Shown here: piece after piece, positions 26,111 through 34,855 of the stretch
How the letters are laid out: each line of letters opens with the position of its first letter
Position numbering within the stretch: position 1 is the stretch's first letter
Source: Leeuwenhoekiella sp044542075
GTDB lineage: Bacteria; Bacteroidota; Bacteroidia; Flavobacteriales; Flavobacteriaceae
Assembly (NCBI RefSeq): GCF_044542075.1
Contig: NZ_JBITTU010000007.1
Coordinates: 62,001-126,000 of the forward strand
Length of the DNA stretch: 64,000 nt
Direction of reading: 5' to 3'
Position numbers and translations under genes: made by a program
Notes under the pieces: model-generated
The model's input: the letters and a program-made list of their open reading frames with translations, nothing else
Database searches by the model: none
Told to the model about the DNA's origin: nothing

Positions 26111-26479
26111 ATGAAAAAACTACTCCTTATCGTTTTAGCTGCAATTGCATTATTTGCAGTTTTATTTTATAGTTTTATTTACGCCGTCCCTTACAGTGAA
26201 GGTACTCGTGCGGGTGAACTTATTAAATTTAGTAGTAAAGGTGTACTTATTAAAACCTGGGAAGGTCAAATAAGTCAAGGTATAAGCGGAGCTCAAATAT
26301 TTGATTTCTCTGTAATGGGAAGCGAAGATGAAGTAATTGAAAAACTTAAAGAATATCAGGGAAGTTATGTAAAGCTCACTTATGTTGAGCGGTATGCTAC
26401 TTTCTTCTTTTGGGGAGATACAAAATATTTTATAACAGACATATCTAAAGAAAACTCTCCCCATTTTAATAGGCAATAA
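26111..26479 (+). CDS. Small membrane-anchored protein of unknown function
   Basis: The ATG at 26111 gives 122 aa with an N-terminal helix (LLLIVLAAIALFAVLFYSFI) followed by a short beta-rich extracytoplasmic domain (AVPYSEGTRAGELIKFSSKG, then VLIKTWEGQISQG). Homologues of this type in flavobacteria carry misleading metabolic names; no enzyme motif is seen here. It lies 45 bases after rmuC and 53 before a thioesterase gene, so it may share their transcript. Function unknown. Confidence 0.72.
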   Translation: MKKLLLIVLAAIALFAVLFYSFIYAVPYSEGTRAGELIKFSSKGVLIKTWEGQISQGISGAQIFDFSVMGSEDEVIEKLKEYQGSYVKLTYVERYATFFFWGDTKYFITDISKENSPHFNRQ

Positions 26480-26532
26480 ATTACTTCTAGACAAGCTAAA
26501 CAATATAATTAATCCGTTATATAAACTACCTA

Positions 26533-27078
26533 TTGAATACATTTAAGAGAATTGAACAATCACAGGTAACCATAAGCGAGCTTATGCTGCCTTCACACAC
26601 TAATTTTAGCGGTAAAATTCACGGTGGTTATATTTTATCATTGATGGATCAAATTGCGTTTGCATGTGCGTCTAAACACTCTGGAAACTACTGTGTAACC
26701 GCTTCTGTAGATACTGTAGATTTTTTAAAACCTATTGAAGTAGGTGAACTGGTTGTTATGAAGGCTTCGGTTAATTTTGTGGGACGTACTTCAATGGTTG
26801 TGGGAATACGTGTTGAATCTGAAGATATACACAGCGGTATTATTAAACATTGTAACTCAAGTTATTTTACTATGGTTGCAAAAAATGATAAAGGCGAGAG
26901 CATGCCGGTTCCTGGGTTGGTTTTGAAAACCGAAAAAGAAGTTCGAAGATTTTTAAAGAGCCTAAGGAGACAAGAAATGAAAAAAACGCATCGAAAAGAA
27001 ACTTCTGAGAAACAAGAGATCAATAACGAAGATCTTGAGATACTGAAAAACTCTCACAAAGTAGAGCTTCAATATTGA
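26533..27078 (+). CDS. Acyl-CoA thioesterase, hotdog fold
   Basis: The 181-aa product starts at a TTG (26533). The first 130 residues form one hotdog domain with the YciA/BFIT-type signature: HTNFSGKIHGGYILSLMDQI (Asn and the GG-Y turn before the long helix with the catalytic-region Asp), then CVTASVDTVDFLKPIEVGEL. Such enzymes hydrolyse acyl-CoA to free acid and CoA in the cytoplasm. The last 45 residues are a charged helical extension. Chain-length preference cannot be read from sequence. A terminator follows directly. Confidence 0.9.
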   Translation: MNTFKRIEQSQVTISELMLPSHTNFSGKIHGGYILSLMDQIAFACASKHSGNYCVTASVDTVDFLKPIEVGELVVMKASVNFVGRTSMVVGIRVESEDIHSGIIKHCNSSYFTMVAKNDKGESMPVPGLVLKTEKEVRRFLKSLRRQEMKKTHRKETSEKQEINNEDLEILKNSHKVELQY

Positions 27079-27083
27079 ACATA

Positions 27084-27114
27084 AAAAAAGCGAATCATTA
27101 AGATTCGCTTTTTT
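27084..27114. terminator. Bidirectional intrinsic terminator
   Basis: A 13-bp stem (AAAAAAGCGAATC, loop ATTAA) flanked by T residues on one side and A residues on the other lies between the convergent thioesterase and T9SS cargo genes. Confidence 0.87.
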
Positions 27115-27134
27115 ATTATATAATTTTATGTGTT

Positions 27135-27728
27135 TTAATTTTTCACTAGCTTCTGTGTAAATGATCGTGAGCCATTATCTATTTGAACCAGATATACACC
27201 ACGTTTTAATTCACTCACATCCATTCCGCTTTGCGCCATTGAAGAACTTAATAAATTACGTTTTACTTGTTTTCCCAGTACATCGTAAAATGTTATTTCT
27301 AACGGATCTGATTCTGCAGGATTTTCAAAGTAAATACGATCTTTTACAGGATTGGGATAAATTTTGTAACCCTCCTTTTCTTTTGTAAAAAAAGATTTAG
27401 TATCAGTTACTTTAATTGATCCTTTTAAACTCTTTTTAAAACTACTTTCAAATGTATAAATTCCTTTTTTGTCAAATACAAACTCATAAACACTGCCCTT
27501 CACCTGAAGTTTACGCAAACCAAAATTAGTAGAAGTCCCAAAAGAGGTATTCATTAAATTTTGAGGATTTGTCTCACCAAAAACCCATTGTACGGTATCT
27601 CCTACTTCAATCTCTAGTGTAGATTGCAAGGACTTAGAACCAGATTTCCAATCGATTATATGTGTTTCTTGCGCACTTATTGATGCAGCAACAATGAAAA
27701 CAAAAATGTAGAGCCAGGTAAATTTCAT
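27135..27728 (-). CDS. Secreted protein with T9SS type A sorting domain
   Basis: The 197-aa product has a Sec signal (ending SISAQE), a beta-sandwich of about 95 residues (LEIEVGDTVQWVFGETNPQN; FVFDKKGIYTFES) that resembles a cupredoxin fold, and a C-terminal type A sorting domain (YKIYPNPVKDRIYFE, FYDVLGKQV, LKRGVYLVQI, KLVKN at the end). The sorting domain directs export by the type IX machine, to which porQ in this window belongs. The His and Cys copper ligands of plastocyanins are missing, so metal binding is unlikely. Function unknown. Confidence 0.85.
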   Translation of the reverse strand: MKFTWLYIFVFIVAASISAQETHIIDWKSGSKSLQSTLEIEVGDTVQWVFGETNPQNLMNTSFGTSTNFGLRKLQVKGSVYEFVFDKKGIYTFESSFKKSLKGSIKVTDTKSFFTKEKEGYKIYPNPVKDRIYFENPAESDPLEITFYDVLGKQVKRNLLSSSMAQSGMDVSELKRGVYLVQIDNGSRSFTQKLVKN

Positions 27729-27855
27729 GCCATATTACTGTGTTTGAGGACATTGTAAAGTTAAATAACTTTGACAAATTAAATACTAAAATTATGCCAT
27801 AATTATAATAATCTTTAACTAATGACGTTCGCGACAATTAAATGTTGCAAAAAAG

Positions 27856-30708
27856 TTATCTACTTAGATACATTTTTCTTCGAGCATAGATTTCATAGAA
27901 CTCATCGTCTTTCAAACTGTCTATAAATAAGATACTCTCACCAGTACTTTTCATTTCGGGCCCTAGTTTTTTATTTACATTATGAAACTTATTAAATGAG
28001 AAAACCGGTTGCTTAATAGCGTATCCATCAAGCTTAGGGTTAAAATCAAAGTCAGTTACTTTTTTCTCACCTAACATTACTTTAGTTGCATAGTTAACGT
28101 AAGGTTCGCCGTACGCTTTGGCTATAAAAGGTACCGTTCTGGAAGCTCTAGGATTTGCTTCAATGATATAAACCATATCATCTTTAATTGCAAATTGTAT
28201 GTTTATTAAACCTACTGTATTAAGAGCTAATGCTATTTTATGTGTATGATCTTTTATTTGCTGAAGTACCAGATCTCCTAAATTAAACGGCGGTAGCGTT
28301 GCATTAGAATCGCCAGAGTGTATTCCACAAGGCTCAATATGCTCCATAATACCTATGATATATACATTTTCTCCATCACAGATAGCATCTGCTTCAGCTT
28401 CAATCGCACCATCAAGATAGTGATCTAAAAGTAATTTGTTATTTGGAATCTTTCGAAGCAAATCAACAACAGTTTCTTCTAATTCGTCTTTATTAATTAC
28501 AATTTTCATTCCCTGTCCTCCTAATACATAAGAAGGCCTTACCAGTATAGGGAAGTCTAATTTATCTGCTACCGCAAGTGCTTCTTCAGCAGTTTCTGCA
28601 ACATCAAATTCTGGATAAGGAATATTGTTTGCCTGTAATAATCTCGAGAAACTTCCGCGATCTTCAGCAAGGTCTAGTGCCTTATAACTCGTACCTATAA
28701 TTTTTATTCCATATCGGTCTAGTTTTTCAGCTAGTTTAAGTGCTGTTTGTCCACCTAACTGAACAATAACTCCAACTGGATTTTCGTGACGAATTATATC
28801 ATAAATATGTTCCCAGAAAACAGGCTCAAAGTAAAGTTTATCTGCAATATCAAAATCTGTAGAAACCGTTTCAGGGTTACAGTTAATCATAATTGTCTCG
28901 TAGCCGCATTCTGCAGCTGCAAGTACACCGTGAACACAGCAATAATCAAACTCAATACCCTGCCCTATTCGGTTAGGTCCAGATCCTAAGACTACGACTT
29001 TTTTCTTTTCGGTTACTTTACTTTCGTTATCTGCAAATGGCTCACCAGAGGCTAATTGCATATCGTTCTCAAACGTGGAGTAGAAATAGGGTGTTTGCGC
29101 AACAAACTCTGCCGCACAGGTATCTACGAGCTTATATACTCGGTTTATTTTTAATTCATCACGCTTCATAGTGACCTGACTTTCTAGGCAGTCAAGCATA
29201 TGTGCAATTTGACGGTCTGCAAAACCTTTTTGTTTTGCCTCTAAAAGTAAATCTCTAGATAGCGTGTCTATATTGTATTTACCTATTTCTTTTTCTAAAG
29301 CATCCATCTCTTCAAACTGCTTTAAAAACCACATGTCAATTTTTGTAATCTCGTGAATACGACTCAAGGGTATTCCCATTTGAATTGCATCGTAGATTAC
29401 AAAGACACGATCCCAGCTTGCGTTTGTAAGTTTTTCAATAATGGTATCGTAGTTCCTATATCCTTTACCATCTGCTCCTAAACCGTTTCTCTTGATCTCA
29501 AGCGATTGTGTAGCTTTGTGAAGTGCTTCTTGAAATGAACGCCCAATACCCATAACTTCACCTACAGATTTCATCTGCAGACCTAAAGTACGGTCACTAC
29601 CTTCAAATTTATCAAAATTCCAACGAGGAATTTTTACGATTACATAATCTAATGTAGGCTCAAATAACGCCGAAGTAGATTTTGTAATTTGATTTTGTAA
29701 CTCATCTAAATGGTAACCTATAGCAAGCTTAGAAGCTATTTTAGCAATAGGATAACCGGTTGCTTTAGAAGCTAGTGCAGAAGATCTTGATACACGCGGA
29801 TTAATCTCAATCGCAATAATATCTTCATTATCATCAGGGCTTACTGCAAACTGCACGTTACAACCTCCGGCGAAATCCCCTATAGAACGCATCATATGAA
29901 TCGCCATATCACGCATTTTCTGATAGGTAACATCACTTAATGTCATTGCCGGGGCTACCGTGATTGAATCTCCTGTATGAATCCCCATAGGGTCCATATT
30001 CTCAATAGCACAGATAATAACTACATTATCATTCTTATCTCTAAGCAGTTCTAATTCATACTCTTTCCAGCCAATTAAAGCCTTGTCAATCATCACCTCA
30101 TGAATAGGTGATATCTCAAGTCCTCTACTTAAGAGCTCATCAAAGTCTTCTGCTTTGTGAACAATAGAAGCTCCTGCACCTCCTAAAGTATATGACGCTC
30201 TAATTACTAACGGAAAACCAAATTCCTGCGCAATCTCTTTACCTTTTAAAAATGAAGTAGCAGTAGCTTGTGGAGCCATCCCTACGCCAATTTTCAACAT
30301 CAATTCACGGAATTTCTCGCGATCTTCAGTAATATTTATTGCATCTATGTCAACTCCTATAAGCTCAACTCCAAAATCTTTCCAAATTCCTTTTTCATCA
30401 GCCTCAATACATAAATTTAATGCCGTTTGTCCTCCCATAGTAGGTAACACAGCATCAATTTGAGGATGTTCTTTAAGAATTTTTACAAGTGACTTTGTCG
30501 TTAACGGTAACAAATAGACATGATCTGCCATAGTGGGATCTGTCATTATTGTTGCAGGGTTAGAATTAATTAAAATAGTCTCAATACCATCTTCACGTAA
30601 TGAACGCAAAGCTTGAGTTCCCGAATAATCAAATTCACATGCCTGGCCTATAACGATAGGACCAGAACCGATAATTAAAATAGACTTAAGGTTGTTGTTT
30701 TTAGGCAT
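27856..30708 (-). CDS. carB: Carbamoyl-phosphate synthase large subunit without allosteric domain
   Basis: The 950-aa enzyme makes carbamoyl phosphate from bicarbonate, ammonia (from the CarA glutaminase) and two ATP, feeding arginine and pyrimidine synthesis. Both synthetase halves are complete: IGSGPIVIGQACEFDYSGTQ at the N-terminus and its repeat LGSGPNRIGQGIEFDYCC near residue 575, each followed by an ATP-grasp domain with EINPRVSRSSALASKATG and EANPRASRTVPFIAKA. The chain stops soon after LGPEMKSTGE, where the E. coli enzyme (1073 aa) continues into the MGS-like regulatory domain. Only 127 bases separate its stop from the next gene start, so this is not a frameshift. carA is not in the window. 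Confidence 0.96.
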   Translation of the reverse strand: MPKNNNLKSILIIGSGPIVIGQACEFDYSGTQALRSLREDGIETILINSNPATIMTDPTMADHVYLLPLTTKSLVKILKEHPQIDAVLPTMGGQTALNLCIEADEKGIWKDFGVELIGVDIDAINITEDREKFRELMLKIGVGMAPQATATSFLKGKEIAQEFGFPLVIRASYTLGGAGASIVHKAEDFDELLSRGLEISPIHEVMIDKALIGWKEYELELLRDKNDNVVIICAIENMDPMGIHTGDSITVAPAMTLSDVTYQKMRDMAIHMMRSIGDFAGGCNVQFAVSPDDNEDIIAIEINPRVSRSSALASKATGYPIAKIASKLAIGYHLDELQNQITKSTSALFEPTLDYVIVKIPRWNFDKFEGSDRTLGLQMKSVGEVMGIGRSFQEALHKATQSLEIKRNGLGADGKGYRNYDTIIEKLTNASWDRVFVIYDAIQMGIPLSRIHEITKIDMWFLKQFEEMDALEKEIGKYNIDTLSRDLLLEAKQKGFADRQIAHMLDCLESQVTMKRDELKINRVYKLVDTCAAEFVAQTPYFYSTFENDMQLASGEPFADNESKVTEKKKVVVLGSGPNRIGQGIEFDYCCVHGVLAAAECGYETIMINCNPETVSTDFDIADKLYFEPVFWEHIYDIIRHENPVGVIVQLGGQTALKLAEKLDRYGIKIIGTSYKALDLAEDRGSFSRLLQANNIPYPEFDVAETAEEALAVADKLDFPILVRPSYVLGGQGMKIVINKDELEETVVDLLRKIPNNKLLLDHYLDGAIEAEADAICDGENVYIIGIMEHIEPCGIHSGDSNATLPPFNLGDLVLQQIKDHTHKIALALNTVGLINIQFAIKDDMVYIIEANPRASRTVPFIAKAYGEPYVNYATKVMLGEKKVTDFDFNPKLDGYAIKQPVFSFNKFHNVNKKLGPEMKSTGESILFIDSLKDDEFYEIYARRKMYLSR

Positions 30709-30762
30709 TTTAGCTCAGATTAAGAGTTTTATATAAAATTACGGTAGGCGTATTTATAAAAA

Positions 30763-30790
30763 AAGGTGTTACTTAAAAAAGTAACACCTT
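30763..30790 (-). terminator. Intrinsic terminator of rpmH
   Basis: A 10-bp stem (AAGGTGTTAC with GTAACACCTT) and an 8-base loop followed on the minus strand by a T run, between rpmH and carB. Confidence 0.8.
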
Positions 30791-30815
30791 GATATTTTAA
30801 CGGTTGTTCACCATT

Positions 30816-30977
30816 TTATCTTTTATGTCTTAGCTCAGAAGATACAGATAGTTTTTTTCTACCCTTAGCTCTTCTACGAGCAAGTACTTTACGACCGTTT
30901 GCGCTAGCCATACGCTCGCGGAAACCGTGTTTATTTTTTCTTTTTCTCTTTGAAGGTTGAAACGTTCTTTTGCTCAT
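30816..30977 (-). CDS. rpmH: 50S ribosomal protein L34
   Basis: A 53-codon minus-strand frame encodes a very basic protein starting MSKRTFQPSKRKRKNKHGFR and ending in VSSELRHKR, with the L34 core HGFRERMASANGRKVLARRR. L34 sits at the polypeptide exit region of the large subunit. It has a consensus promoter upstream and a terminator downstream, so it is transcribed as a single gene; the usual partner rnpA is not adjacent. Confidence 0.97.
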   Translation of the reverse strand: MSKRTFQPSKRKRKNKHGFRERMASANGRKVLARRRAKGRKKLSVSSELRHKR

Positions 30978-31052
30978 TGTGTATCTTCTTTAATCTTCCT
31001 TTAACTTTTCTATACTAAATGCTTTAAGAAATACCTTCTCAAAAGCTGGGCG

Positions 31053-31083
31053 CAAATATACAAACACTTTCCATTATGACAAA
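31053..31083 (-). promoter_or_regulatory. Consensus Bacteroidota promoter of rpmH
   Basis: On the minus strand TTTG (31083-31080) is followed after 19 bases by TATATTTG (31060-31053), an exact fit to TTTG-N19-TAnnTTTG. The leader to the rpmH ATG is about 70 bases. Confidence 0.82.
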
Positions 31084-31116
31084 TGTAAAGTTTAAATTTT
31101 TTCAGATTGTTTTTAT

Positions 31117-31124
31117 TACATTTG
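31117..31124 (+). promoter_or_regulatory. Candidate -7 box of the TPR membrane protein gene
   Basis: TACATTTG matches TAnnTTTG about 70 bases before the start at 31194 and lies back to back with the rpmH promoter. No -33 element is obvious. Confidence 0.4.
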
Positions 31125-31193
31125 CACGCTCAAATAAATTGATAGATTTTTCAACTGTTTAAAGCGGGTCAAACCTCAAAATACGCCTCATAT

Positions 31194-31751
31194 ATGTTCA
31201 ATAAAAATATAAAATTAGTTCTTGCCGTTGTTATTTTTGGATTAGCTATCTGGCAATTTATAGATAGATCTATAGGAAATGGGATTATGCTTATTCTTTT
31301 AGCAGCTATTTTTATTTTACTGTATTTTAAAAATGAAATTCTAATACTTGCCTTTCTGCGTTTGCGTAAACAAGATTTTGAAGGATCAAAAAAGTGGCTT
31401 GATAAAATAAAAAATCCTGAAGGTGCTTTAACACAGAAACAAAATGGGTATTATAATTACCTTAATGGTCTTATGCTATCGCAAACAAATATGACTCAAG
31501 CTGAAAAATACTTTAAAAAAGCTGTTCAGTTAGGACTTAGTATGGATGCTGACCTGGCAATGGCTAAAATAAATCTTGCCGGCATAGCGATGACTAAAAA
31601 TAGAAGACGTGAAGCAGATATTCTTTTATCTGAGGCTAAAAAACTAGACAAACACAATATGCTGGGAGATCAAATTAAAATGATGAAAAAGCAGATGAAA
31701 CAGGCAGCTAATATGCCTAAACAACAATACGGCAGAGGAAGTAGAAGATAA
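31194..31751 (+). CDS. Membrane protein with TPR-like domain
   Basis: The 185-aa product has two closely spaced N-terminal helices (about 7-23 and 28-45) and a cytoplasmic helical domain of TPR type: LSQTNMTQAEKYFKKAVQLG and MAKINLAGIAMTKNRRREAD fit two repeats. The C-terminus is basic (QQYGRGSRR). It probably works as an anchored protein-interaction scaffold; partners are unknown. It is divergent from rpmH and stands alone. Confidence 0.72.
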   Translation: MFNKNIKLVLAVVIFGLAIWQFIDRSIGNGIMLILLAAIFILLYFKNEILILAFLRLRKQDFEGSKKWLDKIKNPEGALTQKQNGYYNYLNGLMLSQTNMTQAEKYFKKAVQLGLSMDADLAMAKINLAGIAMTKNRRREADILLSEAKKLDKHNMLGDQIKMMKKQMKQAANMPKQQYGRGSRR

Positions 31752-31923
31752 CTTCAATCTGCAGTATTACTTATTGTTAAATTTTATCGTCAATTCTAAT
31801 CGTCATATTTCTCCTAGTTAATAATCAGATACTTACGTATTTAAACCGATAAACAATCCTCTTTATCGATAAGTTTTCGTCATATCTATTTCTAGATCTA
31901 ACTTCGCATTATAGCGAAAGTAT

Positions 31924-32628
31924 ATGGCAAAAACACTACTCTTTCTTTTACTGGTATCTATTTTGAAAGTGTCTGCACAAGAAGATCAAAAAATCTTTTT
32001 TTCTGAAGCATTAGCTCTTAATATAGACGCATACAACACGAAAGTAGATACTGCTTTAGAACGTGGAGAAATTGATTATGCTAAATCTCTACTAGATACC
32101 CTCGTAAAAGATCATCTTCAAGGTAGTTATATAGATCCTTTACAGTTTGAAAGTATAAATACATTTCTAACATCTACTAAAGATATTGAAAGACCAACAC
32201 TTATACTTACCTACGCATCTTGGTGCATTCCTAGTGAAGGGGAAATACCCGTTTTAAACAAGTTAGCAGAACGTTATGGTACTATGGTTGACTTTGTAGT
32301 GCTCTTCTGGGATGATAAATCAACGGTACGCAAGCTTTCAAAACAATTTGATAAAAATATACAAATCGTATATGTTGATGAGACACAAAACAAGCATATG
32401 CAAACTGTAAACTTGCTAAAACATGCTTTGGGCCTTTCCTTATCATTTGTAATATCGAGTAATGGTGAAATTCTCGATATTAATAGAAGACCGGCAAATA
32501 AATTTAACGCTAGTATAGAAGAAAATATTAATAGGAATATGAGATTTTTAACTCGTCAAATTGCAACAATAAATCTTGATCTCAATATCAATATTAATGA
32601 CCTGCCAGAATCTTTAGCTACTTTTTAA
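31924..32628 (+). CDS. Secreted thioredoxin-like protein with CxxS active site
   Basis: The 234-aa protein has a Sec signal (ending KVSAQED), a helical N-terminal segment and a thioredoxin-fold domain from about residue 90 (PTLILTYASWCIPSEGEIP, then VDFVVLFWDDKSTVRKL and SFVISSNGEILDINRRP). The active-site motif is WCIPS, so the resolving Cys of the usual CxxC is a Ser. Such proteins can still form mixed disulfides or act as isomerases, but not as normal dithiol reductants. The TlpA/ResA-type layout suggests a periplasmic location. Actual role unknown. Confidence 0.78.
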   Translation: MAKTLLFLLLVSILKVSAQEDQKIFFSEALALNIDAYNTKVDTALERGEIDYAKSLLDTLVKDHLQGSYIDPLQFESINTFLTSTKDIERPTLILTYASWCIPSEGEIPVLNKLAERYGTMVDFVVLFWDDKSTVRKLSKQFDKNIQIVYVDETQNKHMQTVNLLKHALGLSLSFVISSNGEILDINRRPANKFNASIEENINRNMRFLTRQIATINLDLNININDLPESLATF

Positions 32629-32645
32629 AGTTAAAAGCCAACTTG

Positions 32646-32691
32646 TTTATATAAATAAAGGAACCTCAGGAGGTTCCTTTATTTATATAAA
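32646..32691 (+). terminator. Strong intrinsic terminator with a 22-bp stem
   Basis: The arms 32646-32667 and 32670-32691 are perfectly complementary over 22 bases, with GGAACCTC at the apex, and are followed by nine T residues. It ends the thioredoxin-like gene and faces the convergent transglycosylase gene. Confidence 0.9.
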
Positions 32692-32715
32692 TTTTTTTTT
32701 AGTTTAGCAACTATA

Positions 32716-33672
32716 CTATTGCCCTACAGTATAGTTATAACTTCCTTTTTCTGGGATTTCTATAAAATATTCTTTATTAGAACTGTTGTTAAGATGGTCT
32801 TCGCGCAACCAGGGGTTGTGTAATTTTAATATCTTATAATTTATTCCATAACCCTGAGCAAACTTGACAAAATTTGTTACCGGTGTATCTACCTTAACTT
32901 TATAAGTAGGTACTTTATTATATAGATCATTCTTGGTAAAGTTTAAACCATACTTTTTGGGATCTGATAAAATTTCTTTCAAAGCAAGTATTCTAAAAAC
33001 GTATCTACCTGTCTCCTCTCCTAATAATAAATCGTAATAATCATTAACATCCTGCTCTCTAAGCCTGCGACTAATCCCCGCGTTTCCTGCATTGTAACCT
33101 GCAGCAGCAAGCGTCCAGGATCCTAGATTGTTTTTTGCAGATTTAAGATATTTACACGCTGCACGCGTAGATAATTCTACATTATAACGCTCGTCGACAT
33201 TATCGTTAACTTCAAGACCTAGTTCTTTACCAGTAGAGCTTAATATTTGCCAAAAACCTGTAGCACGTGCGGGAGAAACTGCCTGTGTCAATCCACTTTC
33301 TATAACAGCTAAATATTTAAAATCATCTGGTAGACCTTCCTCTTTTAAAATGGGTTCAATTATAGGAAAGTATTTATTTGCTCTTTTTATTAAAAGAAGC
33401 GCATTAGATTGCCAGTAGGTATTTACAAGAAGCTCTCTATCTATTCGCTCTCTAATGTCAGGATCATTTAGTGCAAGTTTTTCACCCGCAAAATCCATTT
33501 CATCAGGCAGCGGTATCGCATAGACATTATAATCGTTTACTAATTTATCTTCGTTAATCGAATTTTCCTCAATAATTTCGGGATCTGCAGTGTCTTGCTG
33601 TACAGCCTGTACACAGATTGCTGTAGTTGCGATTAAACCTATACCGGCTAATACTGATTTTATATTAATCAT
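32716..33672 (-). CDS. Lytic transglycosylase (SLT domain)
   Basis: The 318-aa product has an N-terminal signal or anchor and a goose-type SLT domain at about residues 110-220: LAVIESGLTQAVSPARATGF (catalytic Glu in IES) and FWQILSSTGKELGL, then VDERYNVELSTRAACKYL and AAAGYNAGNAGISRRL. It cleaves murein strands between MurNAc and GlcNAc with 1,6-anhydro ring formation. The arrangement is like MltD, but only a weak LysM-like stretch is visible at the C-terminus (about 255-310). Likely periplasmic or outer-membrane attached. Confidence 0.88.
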   Translation of the reverse strand: MINIKSVLAGIGLIATTAICVQAVQQDTADPEIIEENSINEDKLVNDYNVYAIPLPDEMDFAGEKLALNDPDIRERIDRELLVNTYWQSNALLLIKRANKYFPIIEPILKEEGLPDDFKYLAVIESGLTQAVSPARATGFWQILSSTGKELGLEVNDNVDERYNVELSTRAACKYLKSAKNNLGSWTLAAAGYNAGNAGISRRLREQDVNDYYDLLLGEETGRYVFRILALKEILSDPKKYGLNFTKNDLYNKVPTYKVKVDTPVTNFVKFAQGYGINYKILKLHNPWLREDHLNNSSNKEYFIEIPEKGSYNYTVGQ

Positions 33673-33709
33673 AAAAAATTAGTTTTGTTGTTATCCTGCA
33701 AATTAGGGA

Positions 33710-34360
33710 TTAATTCCCGATAATTTTAGGGAGGTTTTTGTTAAACCATTTACATTTTGAGATAATCATAACGTGGGTTCCACCCTTAACCGGTATGCAT
33801 TTATCTATATATTTATACGGAAAAACCGGGTCTTCAGTTCCTTGAATATGCACTAAATCTTCTAAGTATTCGGTTTGTTCCCAACACAGCATTTGCTTCA
33901 AAGCCCAAGTGAGATAAATAGGATTTGTAATTGATAAGTACTTTTTATACAATGCTACCTTATGCTTTAAACGATCTCCAACAGCATAATTAGAAAGTGT
34001 ATCTATATTACGTACTAATTTAACCGGAGCAAGATGGTATAAACCTAATGCTCTTGAAAAACGCATACGTCTGGGTAGTTCAACCTTACTTTTTACGCTG
34101 CTTATAATAATAACTTTCTTATACTTTATATACTTCGCCATTTCCTGAATAACAACACCACCAAAACTCACCCCTATAAGCACAGGATTTTTTTCTTTTA
34201 CTTCTAAGAGCATTTCCCTGGCATAATCTTCAAGACTATCATTAACCTTAGGTATTTTCCACGCAAGGGGATGTAGTGTATAATTATTCTCTGGAAGTTT
34301 TAAATATTCAAAAATGCTGGGATTTGCTGCCATCCCGGGCATTAAATAAATATGTATCAT
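33710..34360 (-). CDS. Alpha/beta hydrolase
   Basis: The 216-aa protein has a short alpha/beta-hydrolase core with the nucleophile elbow GVSFGG (Ser near residue 65), an early oxyanion-region motif LMPGMAANPSIFE, an Asp in IQGTEDPVFP (about 187) and a late His in KGGTHVMII (about 203), in the right order for a Ser-Asp-His triad. No signal peptide is seen. The substrate is unknown. It lies 37 bases upstream of the transglycosylase gene on the same strand, so they may be co-transcribed. Confidence 0.78.
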   Translation of the reverse strand: MIHIYLMPGMAANPSIFEYLKLPENNYTLHPLAWKIPKVNDSLEDYAREMLLEVKEKNPVLIGVSFGGVVIQEMAKYIKYKKVIIISSVKSKVELPRRMRFSRALGLYHLAPVKLVRNIDTLSNYAVGDRLKHKVALYKKYLSITNPIYLTWALKQMLCWEQTEYLEDLVHIQGTEDPVFPYKYIDKCIPVKGGTHVMIISKCKWFNKNLPKIIGN

Positions 34361-34416
34361 ACGTCTTTGTATTAATGCTTTAACAGTTAAACTTCAATAA
34401 AACCACTTTATTTTAG

Positions 34417-34424
34417 TATATTTG
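34417..34424 (+). promoter_or_regulatory. Candidate -7 box before the GNAT-like gene
   Basis: TATATTTG matches TAnnTTTG about 89 bases before the start at 34513. The -33 region is not a clear match. Confidence 0.4.
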
Positions 34425-34512
34425 TAACAATGTGTTAACATAATTATATTTTTTCGCATTATACCCCAAATTCTTTTCTCGAGTAAACCTAATTTCTTAA
34501 AACAAATTTTAT

Positions 34513-34812
34513 ATGGATGTAATGACAGCGATTGAATTAACAGACAACGAGTTTTTAAGACAATTTGAAGCAACCTTTGACGGTAAAATGGCGAAAATTG
34601 AATACTCGCTTCAAGATCGAAAAATTTTTCTTACAAAAATCAAGATGCCTGAAGGAACTGAAAATAAAATGAATGACTTTATCATAACTGTCTTTAAAGA
34701 AGTTGAAGATCGCAATATTAGTTTAGTCCCTACAAGTCCCGAGATCGCAAAATTTATGAGATCTAACCGCAGAAAGTATAAAAAGTTACTTCCGGTAGGG
34801 ATTAATATTTAA
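34513..34812 (+). CDS. Short GNAT-like protein (acetyltransferase-CG type), degenerate
   Basis: The 99-aa product follows the pattern of the small single-domain GNAT family: FDGKMAKIEYSLQDRKIFLT (two strands), then a helix, then ISLVPTSPEIAKFMRSNRR. In active relatives the middle helix begins with a Gly-rich acetyl-CoA loop; here that position reads EGTENKMNDF with no GxG, so catalytic activity is doubtful. It is a single gene with its own terminator. It may be a non-catalytic binding protein; that is inference. Confidence 0.65.
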   Translation: MDVMTAIELTDNEFLRQFEATFDGKMAKIEYSLQDRKIFLTKIKMPEGTENKMNDFIITVFKEVEDRNISLVPTSPEIAKFMRSNRRKYKKLLPVGINI

Positions 34813-34826
34813 TCCCATAAACATTT

Positions 34827-34855
34827 AAAAAAACCTGCTTTTAGCAGGTTTTTTT
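34827..34855. terminator. Bidirectional intrinsic terminator
   Basis: A 12-bp stem (AAAAAAACCTGC) with loop TTTTA, with T and A tracts on both sides, lies between the convergent GNAT-like gene and mtaB and touches the mtaB stop codon. Confidence 0.85.

Noticed and set aside
27729..27855. A frameshifted remainder of carB coding for the missing regulatory domain
   Set aside because: Only 127 bases lie there, far too short for a domain of over 100 residues, and no matching frame is seen.
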